Shown one piece after another: positions 25,259 through 32,918 of a stretch of 39,886 nucleotides of DNA. The notes beneath the pieces were generated by a model. It worked only from the letters and a program-made list of their open reading frames with translations. It was not told where the DNA came from and searched no databases. The position numbers and the translations under genes are program-made. The stretch's first letter is position 1. Each line of letters begins with the position of its first letter. This stretch comes from Planctomycetota bacterium. Its GTDB lineage: Bacteria > Planctomycetota > UBA1135 > GCA-002748355. The stretch spans positions 81,646 to 121,531 of the forward strand of contig JALUUL010000049.1 of assembly GCA_027021385.1 (NCBI GenBank), in the 5' to 3' direction.

Positions 25259-26389
25259 ATGAAATCCTTTTTCCCTCTCGCTATCTCCCTATCCGCCGCG
25301 GCCTTGTCCGCGCAAACCATCAATGTGATTCCCGACGGCTACGCGAAGAAGGAAGGGACCGGCTACCAATGGGCCTTCTCGAAGTACGGCCCGAGCCGCT
25401 GCCAGATCCTCTTCAACAAGAGCATCATCAAGACCGCCCCACGGGTGGTCTCGAAGATGTCCTTCCGTAAGGATGGCGCCTATGTCAGCACGACTCCCGC
25501 ACCCGCGCATTCTTTCATCACGACGGTCTCGATTGCTTCGTCCGGCGTTCCCGACGCGGATCAATCCGCCTGGCTCTTCAGCCTGAACCGAGGGAAGAAC
25601 TTCACGACGGTCATGTCCAAGGCCACCGTCAACTGGCCGAAGGTCGTGATGGACGGAAAGACCCAGCCCGCGAGTTTCGTCGTGACCTGGACCTTCACCC
25701 GCCCGGTCGTGCTCACGGGAGGCAACCTCCTGATCGAGATCGACACGAACACTTCGAACGGGCTCTACACATTTTATCATCCCTGGTATGTCGACGCCGT
25801 GAACTTGACCCCGGCCGGGGGTACGAACGGTACGATCGCCTTCGACGCGACCAGGATCGGTTGCAACGGAACGAACAGAAGCTACCCCTCCTTCTACGCT
25901 TCCCCCGCCACCTATTCCGCGAGACCTGGGGCCTTGATGCGTGCCTACATGTGGAGGATCTCGATGAAGGCGACCGCGGCGATCGGTTTCCTCGGAACCC
26001 AGTTGACGAAGTCCGTCGACCTCTCGCCCCTCGGGATGACCGGATGCAAGTTACACATCCTTCCCTTCCTGATGCTCCCGATGAAGCTCGGCAACCCGAA
26101 TGGAACCTCCTACATGCGGGCCTACGGGCACGTCCCGATTCCTAACCAGACCAGCCTCGCCGGAGCCAAGTTCCAGATGCAGGCCCTCGTCGTCGACCCC
26201 GGGGCCAATCGCGCAAACATGATCATGTCGAACATGTCGACGACGACCCTGGGATCCGCCCTACCCTCGACCGGCTACCGCCGAGGCATGATGTTCTATT
26301 CCTACGGCTCGGATCAGAATGCGAAGGTCCTGACCTGGGACCACGCCCGTTACTACACGACATTCGTCCCGGTCATTCGGCTCAACTGA
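25259..26389 (+). CDS. Secreted protein of unknown function
   Basis: This 376-residue protein has a clear signal peptide: MKSFFPLAISLSAAALSAQ, with cleavage after ALSAQ or just before. The mature protein is rich in Thr, Ser, Asn and aromatic residues in alternating-strand patterns ('SFVVTWTFTRPVVLTGGNLL', 'IEIDTNTSNGLYTFYHPWY'), as expected for a beta-sandwich. It resembles a group of exported planctomycete proteins in which one strand-rich domain precedes a 'IGFLGTQLT' segment; I recall the style but no function. AGGAG lies before the ATG. It appears to be monocistronic, with a TTGACA promoter upstream and two hairpins downstream. Confidence 0.75.
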   Translation: MKSFFPLAISLSAAALSAQTINVIPDGYAKKEGTGYQWAFSKYGPSRCQILFNKSIIKTAPRVVSKMSFRKDGAYVSTTPAPAHSFITTVSIASSGVPDADQSAWLFSLNRGKNFTTVMSKATVNWPKVVMDGKTQPASFVVTWTFTRPVVLTGGNLLIEIDTNTSNGLYTFYHPWYVDAVNLTPAGGTNGTIAFDATRIGCNGTNRSYPSFYASPATYSARPGALMRAYMWRISMKATAAIGFLGTQLTKSVDLSPLGMTGCKLHILPFLMLPMKLGNPNGTSYMRAYGHVPIPNQTSLAGAKFQMQALVVDPGANRANMIMSNMSTTTLGSALPSTGYRRGMMFYSYGSDQNAKVLTWDHARYYTTFVPVIRLN

Positions 26390-26405
26390 ACCGCCCCTCG
26401 ATCCC

Positions 26406-26488
26406 GGTCCGGGACCCGCGAGGTCCCGGGCCCCGCCGGGATTCCCGAAGGCCCGTTCCGGACCCCGAGCTGTCCGGGACGGGCCTTC
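26406..26488 (+). terminator. Two tandem GC-rich hairpins after the secreted protein
   Basis: Hairpin 1 is an 11-bp stem (26406-26416 with 26422-26432, 5-base loop). Hairpin 2 is a 17-bp stem (26447-26463 with 26472-26488, 8-base loop). Each stem is perfect except for one position that would be a G-U wobble in the plus-strand RNA. They lie between the secreted-protein stop and the lipoprotein gene and probably end transcription or protect the 3' end. Confidence 0.6.
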
Positions 26489-26529
26489 GCGTTATCTTGA
26501 AGGGGCACGCGCCTTCCCGAGGAATCCAC

Positions 26530-26820
26530 ATGAAACGAACACGCCGCCTTCCCTGCGCCCTCCTCACGGTCCTCCTCAGCATCCCTCTGGGTTCCTGCGC
26601 GACGAACCATCTCTTCCACTGGAGCCGCGGGGAGGCAAGCATCTACCCTCAACCCTCCGACAAGGCGAAGCCCTACGTCGTTCCCGCCGGAACCGTCATC
26701 GTCCTTCCGGTCGCGCTGGCCTGGGACGTCGCGACCTTTCCCTTCCAGTGGATCTGGGGGGCCCACCCCTACGGGGACGTCCTCGCGCCCGAGAACCTAG
26801 CGGACCCGGCCGACCGGTGA
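26530..26820 (+). CDS. YceK/YidQ-like small lipoprotein
   Basis: This 96-residue protein has a lipoprotein signal: basic MKRTRR, a hydrophobic run, and the lipobox 'PLGSC' with Cys23. The mature part has 'PYVVPAGTVIVLPVALAWDVATFPFQWI', quoted in pieces as 'YVVPAGT' and 'ALAWDVATFPFQWIWG'. Proteins of this kind (YceK, DUF1375) share the 'D-x-P-xS-x-hxDTxxLP' end. It is exported and anchored by acylation. Function unknown even for the family. Its last 24 bases overlap the convergent truD gene. Confidence 0.75.
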   Translation: MKRTRRLPCALLTVLLSIPLGSCATNHLFHWSRGEASIYPQPSDKAKPYVVPAGTVIVLPVALAWDVATFPFQWIWGAHPYGDVLAPENLADPADR

Positions 26821-28065
26821 GGCTCCGGCTCGGCCCGCGAAGAGACGCCGGACGACGAGGGTCGCGTAGGCTCCGCGCGGCAGCGTGAAGGAGAGTTCGA
26901 GCTTGAGCCTTCCCCGGTTCCGCTCGTCGGGTCGCGGCTTCCCGACATCGAGTCTTTCAGGGGTGAGAACCAGAGCGCGCGGCTCCTCCTTGAGTTCGAA
27001 GCCCGGCATGCCTCCGAGGTCCAGTTCCTTCAAGCCGAGACCGAGGCGGGCGCACACCTCCTCGAGGGCTTTCTGGAACCCTCTGTCCGGGCACCGGGTG
27101 CGGGCGTCGGGGAGAGGGAGACTCCGCCCCCCGAGGCTCGAGGCCCGCAGCGCGTCCCGCGACCCCCAGAACGTCAGGGGACCGCAGAGGGAGGGGAGGA
27201 CGGGCGGACGTCCGCCCAGGAGTTCGGCGAGATAGAGCGATACGGCCCGGTTCCAGAGGAAGGACTGGAACGTGAAGAGGTGAAGCGTGCGGGTGCGGAG
27301 GGGCACCTTCGCGAGCGCGCCGCGGAAGTCCCCGGGGTTCGCCCGCAGGTGGCCGAAGACGCCCTGGTACATCGGACCCCGCGCGAAACGCAGGATGGCC
27401 TCCCAATCCCCCCAGTGCTTTCTCAGGAGCCCGCGGATCCTCTCCCCGGGTGCTTCCCGCCCCCCCGGGGTAGAAGAGGCCCGGCGGCCTGCCCGATCCC
27501 CCCGCGGGCCGGGAGGTCTCCCGCTTCCCCCTCCCCGGCGGCCGGGAGTCGCGAGGAGGGCCTTCAACGCGCGTTCGGGACTGCCGCGGCAGAGGTCCAG
27601 GAAGACGAGCCCCTGCCCCTGCGCGAGGCTCCCGAAGCGCTGGTCGTCGAAATAGTTCGGGAGACCGAATTCCTCGACCACTTCGAGGTTCCGCTCCAGA
27701 CGCCGGAGATCCCTCTCCTCGAGGTCCCGGACGACGATACGGAAGGCGTTCCCCGCGCTGTCCTCCGAGCGGACCTTCGTCGCGCTGCGGCCGAGGAAGC
27801 GGAGCCGGAGATCCCCTTCCTCGAGTTCGAGTCTCCGCCCCTCGACGGAGATGTGCTGTTCGGTGATCCCCTGGCGATCCTTCAGCCCCGCGTAGGCGAT
27901 GGCCGCGCGCGGCACCCGGCAGCGCCGGACGATCCGGTCCAGGGCCTCGGGGGTCGAGAGCTTGACCTTCCGCAGGAGGTGCACGTAGTGCGTCCCCGCG
28001 GGGTCCCTCTCGAAGTCGAAGAGTTCGCGGACCCGGAAGTCGGAGGGACCCTGCTTGATCTTCAT
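26797..28065 (-). CDS. truD: tRNA pseudouridine(13) synthase TruD
   Basis: This 422-residue enzyme converts U13 of tRNA to pseudouridine. The TruD motif 'YAGLKDRQGITEQHISV' carries the catalytic Asp63, and 'PNYFDDQRFG' (136-145) is the second family motif. 'FTFQSFLWN' further on is also typical. Residues about 173-210 are a low-complexity Gly/Pro/Arg stretch ('GRRGGGSGRPPGPRGD') inside the insertion region, absent from ordinary TruD. The gene overlaps the upstream rluA-type gene by four bases (ATGA), giving a two-gene pseudouridine-synthase operon. Confidence 0.9.
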   Translation of the reverse strand: MKIKQGPSDFRVRELFDFERDPAGTHYVHLLRKVKLSTPEALDRIVRRCRVPRAAIAYAGLKDRQGITEQHISVEGRRLELEEGDLRLRFLGRSATKVRSEDSAGNAFRIVVRDLEERDLRRLERNLEVVEEFGLPNYFDDQRFGSLAQGQGLVFLDLCRGSPERALKALLATPGRRGGGSGRPPGPRGDRAGRRASSTPGGREAPGERIRGLLRKHWGDWEAILRFARGPMYQGVFGHLRANPGDFRGALAKVPLRTRTLHLFTFQSFLWNRAVSLYLAELLGGRPPVLPSLCGPLTFWGSRDALRASSLGGRSLPLPDARTRCPDRGFQKALEEVCARLGLGLKELDLGGMPGFELKEEPRALVLTPERLDVGKPRPDERNRGRLKLELSFTLPRGAYATLVVRRLFAGRAGASPVGRVR

Positions 28066-29177
28066 GAGGATGACTCCGGGGTCGGAAGACCCGTCCCCTC
28101 CCGGGCCCGGTCGAGAGGATCGACGAAGGCCTCCTCCTCGGCCTCGAGCCCGCCGAGGGTCCAGGACGGCGCCTCGCGGGCTTCCCCGGGAAGCGCCGCG
28201 TGGCGGCGCAGCGCGCGCAGCGCGCGCTCGAAATCGCGGGGGAGAGGCGCCTCAATGCGGATCTCCTCGCCCTCCGCTCCGCCGGGAAAGGCCGTGAAGG
28301 CGGCGTGCAGGCTGAGCCTCGCGAGCAAGGGGACCTCGGGCCTTCCCCGGTGCGGCCTGTAGCCCCGCTTGAACTCGCTGAGCAAGAGCGCGGGATCCTT
28401 CGCGTAGAGGGTCTCCACCGCCAGGCAGTGTCCGATCCGCCGCAGGTGGGCGCGGATCTGGTGCATCCGGCCCGTGCGGGGCCGCGCCTCGAGGAGGGAG
28501 AACTTCCGGAAAGCCTCGAGAAGCCGGAAGTCCGTCCGCGCCGGGCGGGCGCCCTTGCCCGGACCGAGCCGCACCTTCCCTCCGCGCATCGTGCGTCCGA
28601 TCTCCACCTCGCAACGGAAACGATCGCGGGCCGGACGACCCCGGACGAGCGCGAGGTAGGACTTGCGGACCCGACCCTCCCGGAACCAGCGATCGAAGTC
28701 CCGCGCGGCCAGGACTCCCTTCGCGAGGATCAGGACACCGCTCGTTCCCCGGTCGAGACGGTGCACGATCCGAAGGTCGGAGTCCCTCCCGAACCATTCC
28801 GGAAGGTGTTCGTGCACGCTGGGTTCGCCCCGCCGATCGGGGACGCTGGCCAGGCCGGCCGGCTTCGCGAGCGCGAGACAACGTCCATCCTCGTACAGGA
28901 CCTCGGGACGCTCGAGGACCTCTTCGTTCTTCGGCCGAGGCGGCGGGGGGAGGGTCCCGGGGTCGAGGTCCTCGGGGAGCAGGATCAGGTCCCCCGCCCG
29001 GAGCCGGAAACGGGGGGCGAGTTCGACCCCGTTGCGGAGCACCCGGCCGTCCCGGAGCATTCTCCGCAGAGCCGCCCGATGAATCCCGGGGAACAGGCCC
29101 TCGAGCGCCCGGTCCGCGGGCAGGCCGGCGAGTTCCTCGGGCACCTCGACCCAGTTCTCGAAATCGGTGGAGTTCAT
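28062..29177 (-). CDS. RluA-family pseudouridine synthase
   Basis: This 371-residue protein has an N-terminal S4-like RNA-binding part ('HRAALRRMLRDGRVLRNG', 33-50). The catalytic domain carries the RluA motif 'IVHRLDRGTSGVLILAK' with Asp142. 'YEDGRCLALAKPAGL' and 'RTGRMHQIRAHL' are also family-typical. Members modify rRNA (RluC/RluD positions) or tRNA; the target cannot be told. The start at 29177 opens the S4 fold normally. The open frame extends upstream but without domain content. It is translationally coupled to truD downstream. Confidence 0.92.
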   Translation of the reverse strand: MNSTDFENWVEVPEELAGLPADRALEGLFPGIHRAALRRMLRDGRVLRNGVELAPRFRLRAGDLILLPEDLDPGTLPPPPRPKNEEVLERPEVLYEDGRCLALAKPAGLASVPDRRGEPSVHEHLPEWFGRDSDLRIVHRLDRGTSGVLILAKGVLAARDFDRWFREGRVRKSYLALVRGRPARDRFRCEVEIGRTMRGGKVRLGPGKGARPARTDFRLLEAFRKFSLLEARPRTGRMHQIRAHLRRIGHCLAVETLYAKDPALLLSEFKRGYRPHRGRPEVPLLARLSLHAAFTAFPGGAEGEEIRIEAPLPRDFERALRALRRHAALPGEAREAPSWTLGGLEAEEEAFVDPLDRAREGTGLPTPESSS

Positions 29178-29308
29178 CGGGGATGGAATCGGGAACGAAG
29201 CGCGGCGCCCGGCGGATCCGGCGACGGCGCCTTCCTGCTTCCTGAAAAAAGGGCGGAGGATCTTAGCCCTTTCGGCCCCGTGGAGACAGGGGGGCGGGGA
29301 GCATGGGC

Positions 29309-31879
29309 TCAATCGACCGGAAGGCGGAAGGCGTGCCGGGGCAGGCGCAGGGCGGGGGGAAGCGCCGCGCACAGGGACACGACGCAGGCCGCGCCTCCCG
29401 CCAGGAGGCTCTCCCTCCACGGAAGGTGGAAGGGGACCTCGAGCCCGCTCACCTCCCGGAGCCCCTCGATGAGGATCCAGGCAAGGGGAATCCCCGCCAG
29501 GAGCGCGAGGACAGCCGCGAGAACTCCGACGACCAGGGATTCGAGAGCGAGGACCGCGAACCACCCCCTGCGCGTCATGCCGAGCGCCCTCAGGATCCAG
29601 ATCTCACGGGCCCGCGAGATCGCGGAGAGGGTCAGGAGGTTGACCTGTCCGGTGCCCGCGAGCAGGAGAAGGAGGCCGAGGAGGACGTCGAAGAAGAGGA
29701 AATCCCGCCCGACGTCCGCCACGTGGAAGGCCTCGACCTCGGCCCCGGTCCGGATCCACCCGACCTTCGCACCGCTCTTCTCCACCCGCCGTCGCAGGAT
29801 AGGGATCAGAGCCTCCGCGTCGGCGTCCTCCCGGAGCCGGAACGCGAATCGCCCGGCCCTGTCCGTCCGGAGGCAGAAGTCCTTCCGGAGCCATTCCCGG
29901 TCGCAAAGGGCGAAGGCCCGCTCGTCCGGAAAGAAACCTTCCTCGTCCGAGATCCGGAGCACCTCGTACCGGACGATCCCCCGGTCCGTCGGGACGGGAA
30001 TCCTCGATCCGACACCGAGGCCGCGCAGCCGAGCCAGCCTCGTCGAGATCCAGATCCCCCGCCTCTCCTTCATCGCGGCGAGGAGTTCGGGCGCCCCTTC
30101 CGGAGGGGAGAGGGCCTCGGCTTCGATTCCGAGAACGAGGAAAGGGAAGGCCGCCCGGGCGGTGAAGGGGAGGACCGAACGGACCCCGGGCAGCGCCCGC
30201 AGTTCCTTCCACGAGGATTCCGGCAAGGGATCGCAGCGCAGGAAGATGCGACCGCGCAGGGCCCGCGCGCCGAAGGCCCGAACCTCCGCCTCGAGGGAGC
30301 CGGTCAGGGCCCGGAGTCCGAGCATCGCCAGGGCCACGAGGGAAAGGCCGCAGACGGCCGAGGCGATCCGCCCCGGGGAGCGTCCGAGGTTCTTCCCGAC
30401 CAGGAAGGCCGCCAGCGGCGCGCGGGCCCTGAAGGGGCGGAGCACGAGGGCCCCGAAGCGCCGGACCAGCCCCGGGGCCAGCAGGAGGAGGCCGAAGAAG
30501 AACCCGGCGAGCCCCGCGACCTCGAGCAGGACGAGCCCGGCCCCCCGGCCTTCCTCGGCCAGCAAGGGGGTCATCGCCAGGTAGGCGGCGGGGAGCGCGC
30601 AGACGACGGCGACGAAGAGGAAGACGTTGACCCCCCGCATCAGGTCGGCGGGCGGGGCGAGGTCGCGGACATGCAGGATGCGCCGCGGGGAGAGCCCGTG
30701 CGCCTTGGCGAGCGGAAAGGCCGCCCCGATCATCGTGAAACCGACGCCGAGGACGAGGATCCAGATCGTGGGCCCCCAGGGGATCTCGAAGGTCGTGACC
30801 GTCTTGCCGAGCCCCAGGGTCGTGATCTTCATCCGGGCGAGGACCGCCGCGAGGAGCAGGCCGAGACCGAGACCCGCGGAGACCCCCAGGAAGCTCAACC
30901 CCGCGGCCTCGCCGAGGAAGATCCGCAGGATCTGCCCCCGCGTCGCGCCCAGGCATCGAAGGATGCCGACCTCCCGCATGCGCTCGGCGAGCGAATGGGA
31001 GAGGGTGTGGAAGATCACGAACATGCCGAGCACGAGGGCGAGGCAGCCGAGCACCTTGACCCCGTTGCGGAAGGCCCGTTCGTCCGCGCCCTCGCCGATC
31101 AGGGCGGAACGAGCGTCGTCGACCGCGAAACGCTTCTCGAGCCGCTCGCGCAGGCGGTCGGGGTCGACCCCGGGCTTCCTGCGGACCTGGATCCTCGGAG
31201 CGAAGACGGTCGCCGATCTCCGCGCCAGGGAGAAGCGGCCGATCAAGATCCGCCCGGCGTTGCGCCGCGCGAGCCGGAAGGGGGCGAGGATCCCGGCGAC
31301 CTTGAGTTCGACGGCCTTCTCGGGTTCCGGGGCGGACCTCGAGACGCGTGTTCTTCGCCCGTCGAGGCAGGCGAGGGCCGCGGCCCGCGGCAGGGCGCGC
31401 ACGCGGAGCCGGCTCCCGGGTCGAAGCCCCAGCTCCCCGGCGAGCAGGGGAGACACGAGGACCTTCCGTTCCTCCCCGAGCGGATCCAGATCCCGGCCTT
31501 CCTGGACCCGGTAATGGCCGAAACCGGCGGTCCCAAGCGGATGGATCCCGAACAGGGGAACCGGGATCGGGGCCCGCCCGGGGACCTCGCACAGGACCTC
31601 CGCCCGTCCGAGCAAGCCGACCTCCGCGAGATCCCCATCCCCCGAAAGGGCGGCGAGTTCCTTCCAGAGATCCGGCTTCGCCGCGAGGGGCCGGAGTTCG
31701 AAGTCCACCCTCCCGAAATCTCCCCGTTTCCGGCGCAGCTCGGACAGGACCGTGTTGTGGTCGAGAACGTGGATCGACGTCACGACCGCGACGCCGAGCG
31801 CCACGCCCAAGAGGGTCAGGCCCGCGCGCAGCGGGTTAGATACCCAGTTCTTCCAGACGAGCGAAGACCGAAGCCGCAT
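29309..31879 (-). CDS. ABC transporter permease, double FtsX type
   Basis: This 856-residue membrane protein has two FtsX modules. TM1 is at about 18-38 ('LTLLGVALGVAVVTSIHV'), then a large extracytoplasmic domain, then three helices near 285-415 ('GMFVIFHTLSHSLAERMREVG', in part, is the FtsX coupling region). A second set begins near 485 and ends with three helices near 715-845. Two coupling motifs, 'RMREVGILRCLGATRGQI' and 'RAREIWILRALGMTRRGW', are clear and match the FtsX/MacB/LolE 'RxxEIGxxRAxG' form. It overlaps the ATPase gene by 44 bases. Family roles are lipoprotein release, peptide or antibiotic export; the substrate is unknown. Confidence 0.88.
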   Translation of the reverse strand: MRLRSSLVWKNWVSNPLRAGLTLLGVALGVAVVTSIHVLDHNTVLSELRRKRGDFGRVDFELRPLAAKPDLWKELAALSGDGDLAEVGLLGRAEVLCEVPGRAPIPVPLFGIHPLGTAGFGHYRVQEGRDLDPLGEERKVLVSPLLAGELGLRPGSRLRVRALPRAAALACLDGRRTRVSRSAPEPEKAVELKVAGILAPFRLARRNAGRILIGRFSLARRSATVFAPRIQVRRKPGVDPDRLRERLEKRFAVDDARSALIGEGADERAFRNGVKVLGCLALVLGMFVIFHTLSHSLAERMREVGILRCLGATRGQILRIFLGEAAGLSFLGVSAGLGLGLLLAAVLARMKITTLGLGKTVTTFEIPWGPTIWILVLGVGFTMIGAAFPLAKAHGLSPRRILHVRDLAPPADLMRGVNVFLFVAVVCALPAAYLAMTPLLAEEGRGAGLVLLEVAGLAGFFFGLLLLAPGLVRRFGALVLRPFRARAPLAAFLVGKNLGRSPGRIASAVCGLSLVALAMLGLRALTGSLEAEVRAFGARALRGRIFLRCDPLPESSWKELRALPGVRSVLPFTARAAFPFLVLGIEAEALSPPEGAPELLAAMKERRGIWISTRLARLRGLGVGSRIPVPTDRGIVRYEVLRISDEEGFFPDERAFALCDREWLRKDFCLRTDRAGRFAFRLREDADAEALIPILRRRVEKSGAKVGWIRTGAEVEAFHVADVGRDFLFFDVLLGLLLLLAGTGQVNLLTLSAISRAREIWILRALGMTRRGWFAVLALESLVVGVLAAVLALLAGIPLAWILIEGLREVSGLEVPFHLPWRESLLAGGAACVVSLCAALPPALRLPRHAFRLPVD

Positions 31880-32573
31880 CGAGATCGGGTCCCTCCAGGG
31901 CGTGCGCGGGATCGAGCCGCCCGTCGAAGAGGAAGAGCACGCGGTCGCCGAAGGCCGCGTCGCGGGGATTGTGCGTCACGAGGAGGATGCTCGTCCCGAA
32001 GCGACGGTGGACCTCCCGGAAGAGGCGCATCGTCTCCTCCCCGGCCCGGCTCGCGAGGTTGCCGGTCGGTTCGTCGGCGAGGACCAGGGGCGGCCTTCCC
32101 GCCAGGGCCCGCGCGATGCTCGCCCGCTGCATCTCTCCGCCCGAGAGGCCGTGAGGTTGCCGGTCGCGGAGATCCCCGAGTTCGAGGGCGTCCAGGATCT
32201 CCTCGATCCGTCCTTCGTGGACCGCGGGGTCCTCCCCCTGGAGGCGCAGCGGCAGTTCGAGGTTCTCCCGGACCGTCAGGTCCGGGAGCAGGTGGAAGAA
32301 CTGGAAGACGAAGCCGATCCACTTGCGGCGCAGGAGGGTGCGGTCGCGGTCCTTCATCGCGGCGAGGTCCTTGCCGGCCAGGAACACCGAACCCTCGCTC
32401 GGGCTTTCGAGCCCCGCGCAGAGGTGGAGGAGGGTCGTCTTCCCCGAACCCGAGGGCCCCATGATCGTGACGAACTCCCCCTCTCCGACCTCGAAGCCGA
32501 CATCCTTCAGGATCCACTCGGTTCCGGTCTCAGGATTCCGGATCCCCAGGCCTCGGACCTCCAGGAGATGCAT
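31836..32573 (-). CDS. ABC transporter ATP-binding protein (LolD/MacB type)
   Basis: This 245-residue ATPase powers the downstream FtsX permease. Walker A is 'GPSGSGKTT' (39-47), the Q-loop region 'FVFQFFHLLPDLTV' (the LolD/MacB form), the signature 'LSGGEMQRASIARAL', Walker B 'LVLADEP', and the H-loop 'LLVTHN'. It starts at 32573, where 'MHLLEVRGLGI' gives the family N-terminus. It is the first gene of the two-gene operon and is divergent from the response regulator. Confidence 0.93.
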   Translation of the reverse strand: MHLLEVRGLGIRNPETGTEWILKDVGFEVGEGEFVTIMGPSGSGKTTLLHLCAGLESPSEGSVFLAGKDLAAMKDRDRTLLRRKWIGFVFQFFHLLPDLTVRENLELPLRLQGEDPAVHEGRIEEILDALELGDLRDRQPHGLSGGEMQRASIARALAGRPPLVLADEPTGNLASRAGEETMRLFREVHRRFGTSILLVTHNPRDAAFGDRVLFLFDGRLDPAHALEGPDLDAASVFARLEELGI

Positions 32574-32918
32574 GCCCTCATCATGCCCCTCGGCCCCGGC
32601 ATCGGAATCCTCCTTTCCGGAATCCCGGGCTCCCGTTTTCGGCACGATTCCCGAAACCGAGAAACCGGAGCTGGGAATCCTCGACTCGTCGATCCGGTCG
32701 ATTCGGAGCGAAATCCGGCTTCTCCGGAGTGAATTAACCGGAAATCGCAATTTTCGGATTCCCGCAAGGAGATCGCCCCGAATTCCCGCCTGCGACTTTC
32801 CTACAGGAAAGCCTGGTTTGCGATTTGCATACCTGGGGGCGGAAACCCGGGAACTCCGAGGCCTCCACAGGATTCCCGGCCTCCTGAATCCACTCCATCG
32901 GACAGGACAAGGAACCCG
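32574..32918. other. 345-base divergent intergenic region
   Basis: It lies between the ABC operon (minus) and the response regulator (plus). It is notably less GC-rich around 32730-32830 than its flanks and contains the 16-base palindrome listed separately. GAATTAACCGG and AATCGCAATTTTCGG are the most AT-rich parts. It should hold both promoters, but no clear -35/-10 pair could be fixed. No coding frame of quality is seen. Confidence 0.4.
32796..32811. promoter_or_regulatory. Perfect dyad CTTTCCT-AC-AGGAAAG, candidate operator
   Basis: Seven-base perfect arms with a two-base centre, in the divergent promoter region between the ABC operon and the response regulator. The size fits a helix-turn-helix dimer site. 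No partner regulator is identified. Confidence 0.35.

Noticed and set aside
29303-32464. A 1053-residue open frame on the plus strand opposite the ABC permease
   Set aside because: Low-complexity Arg/Glu/Pro translation. The minus strand encodes a clear FtsX permease and ATPase.
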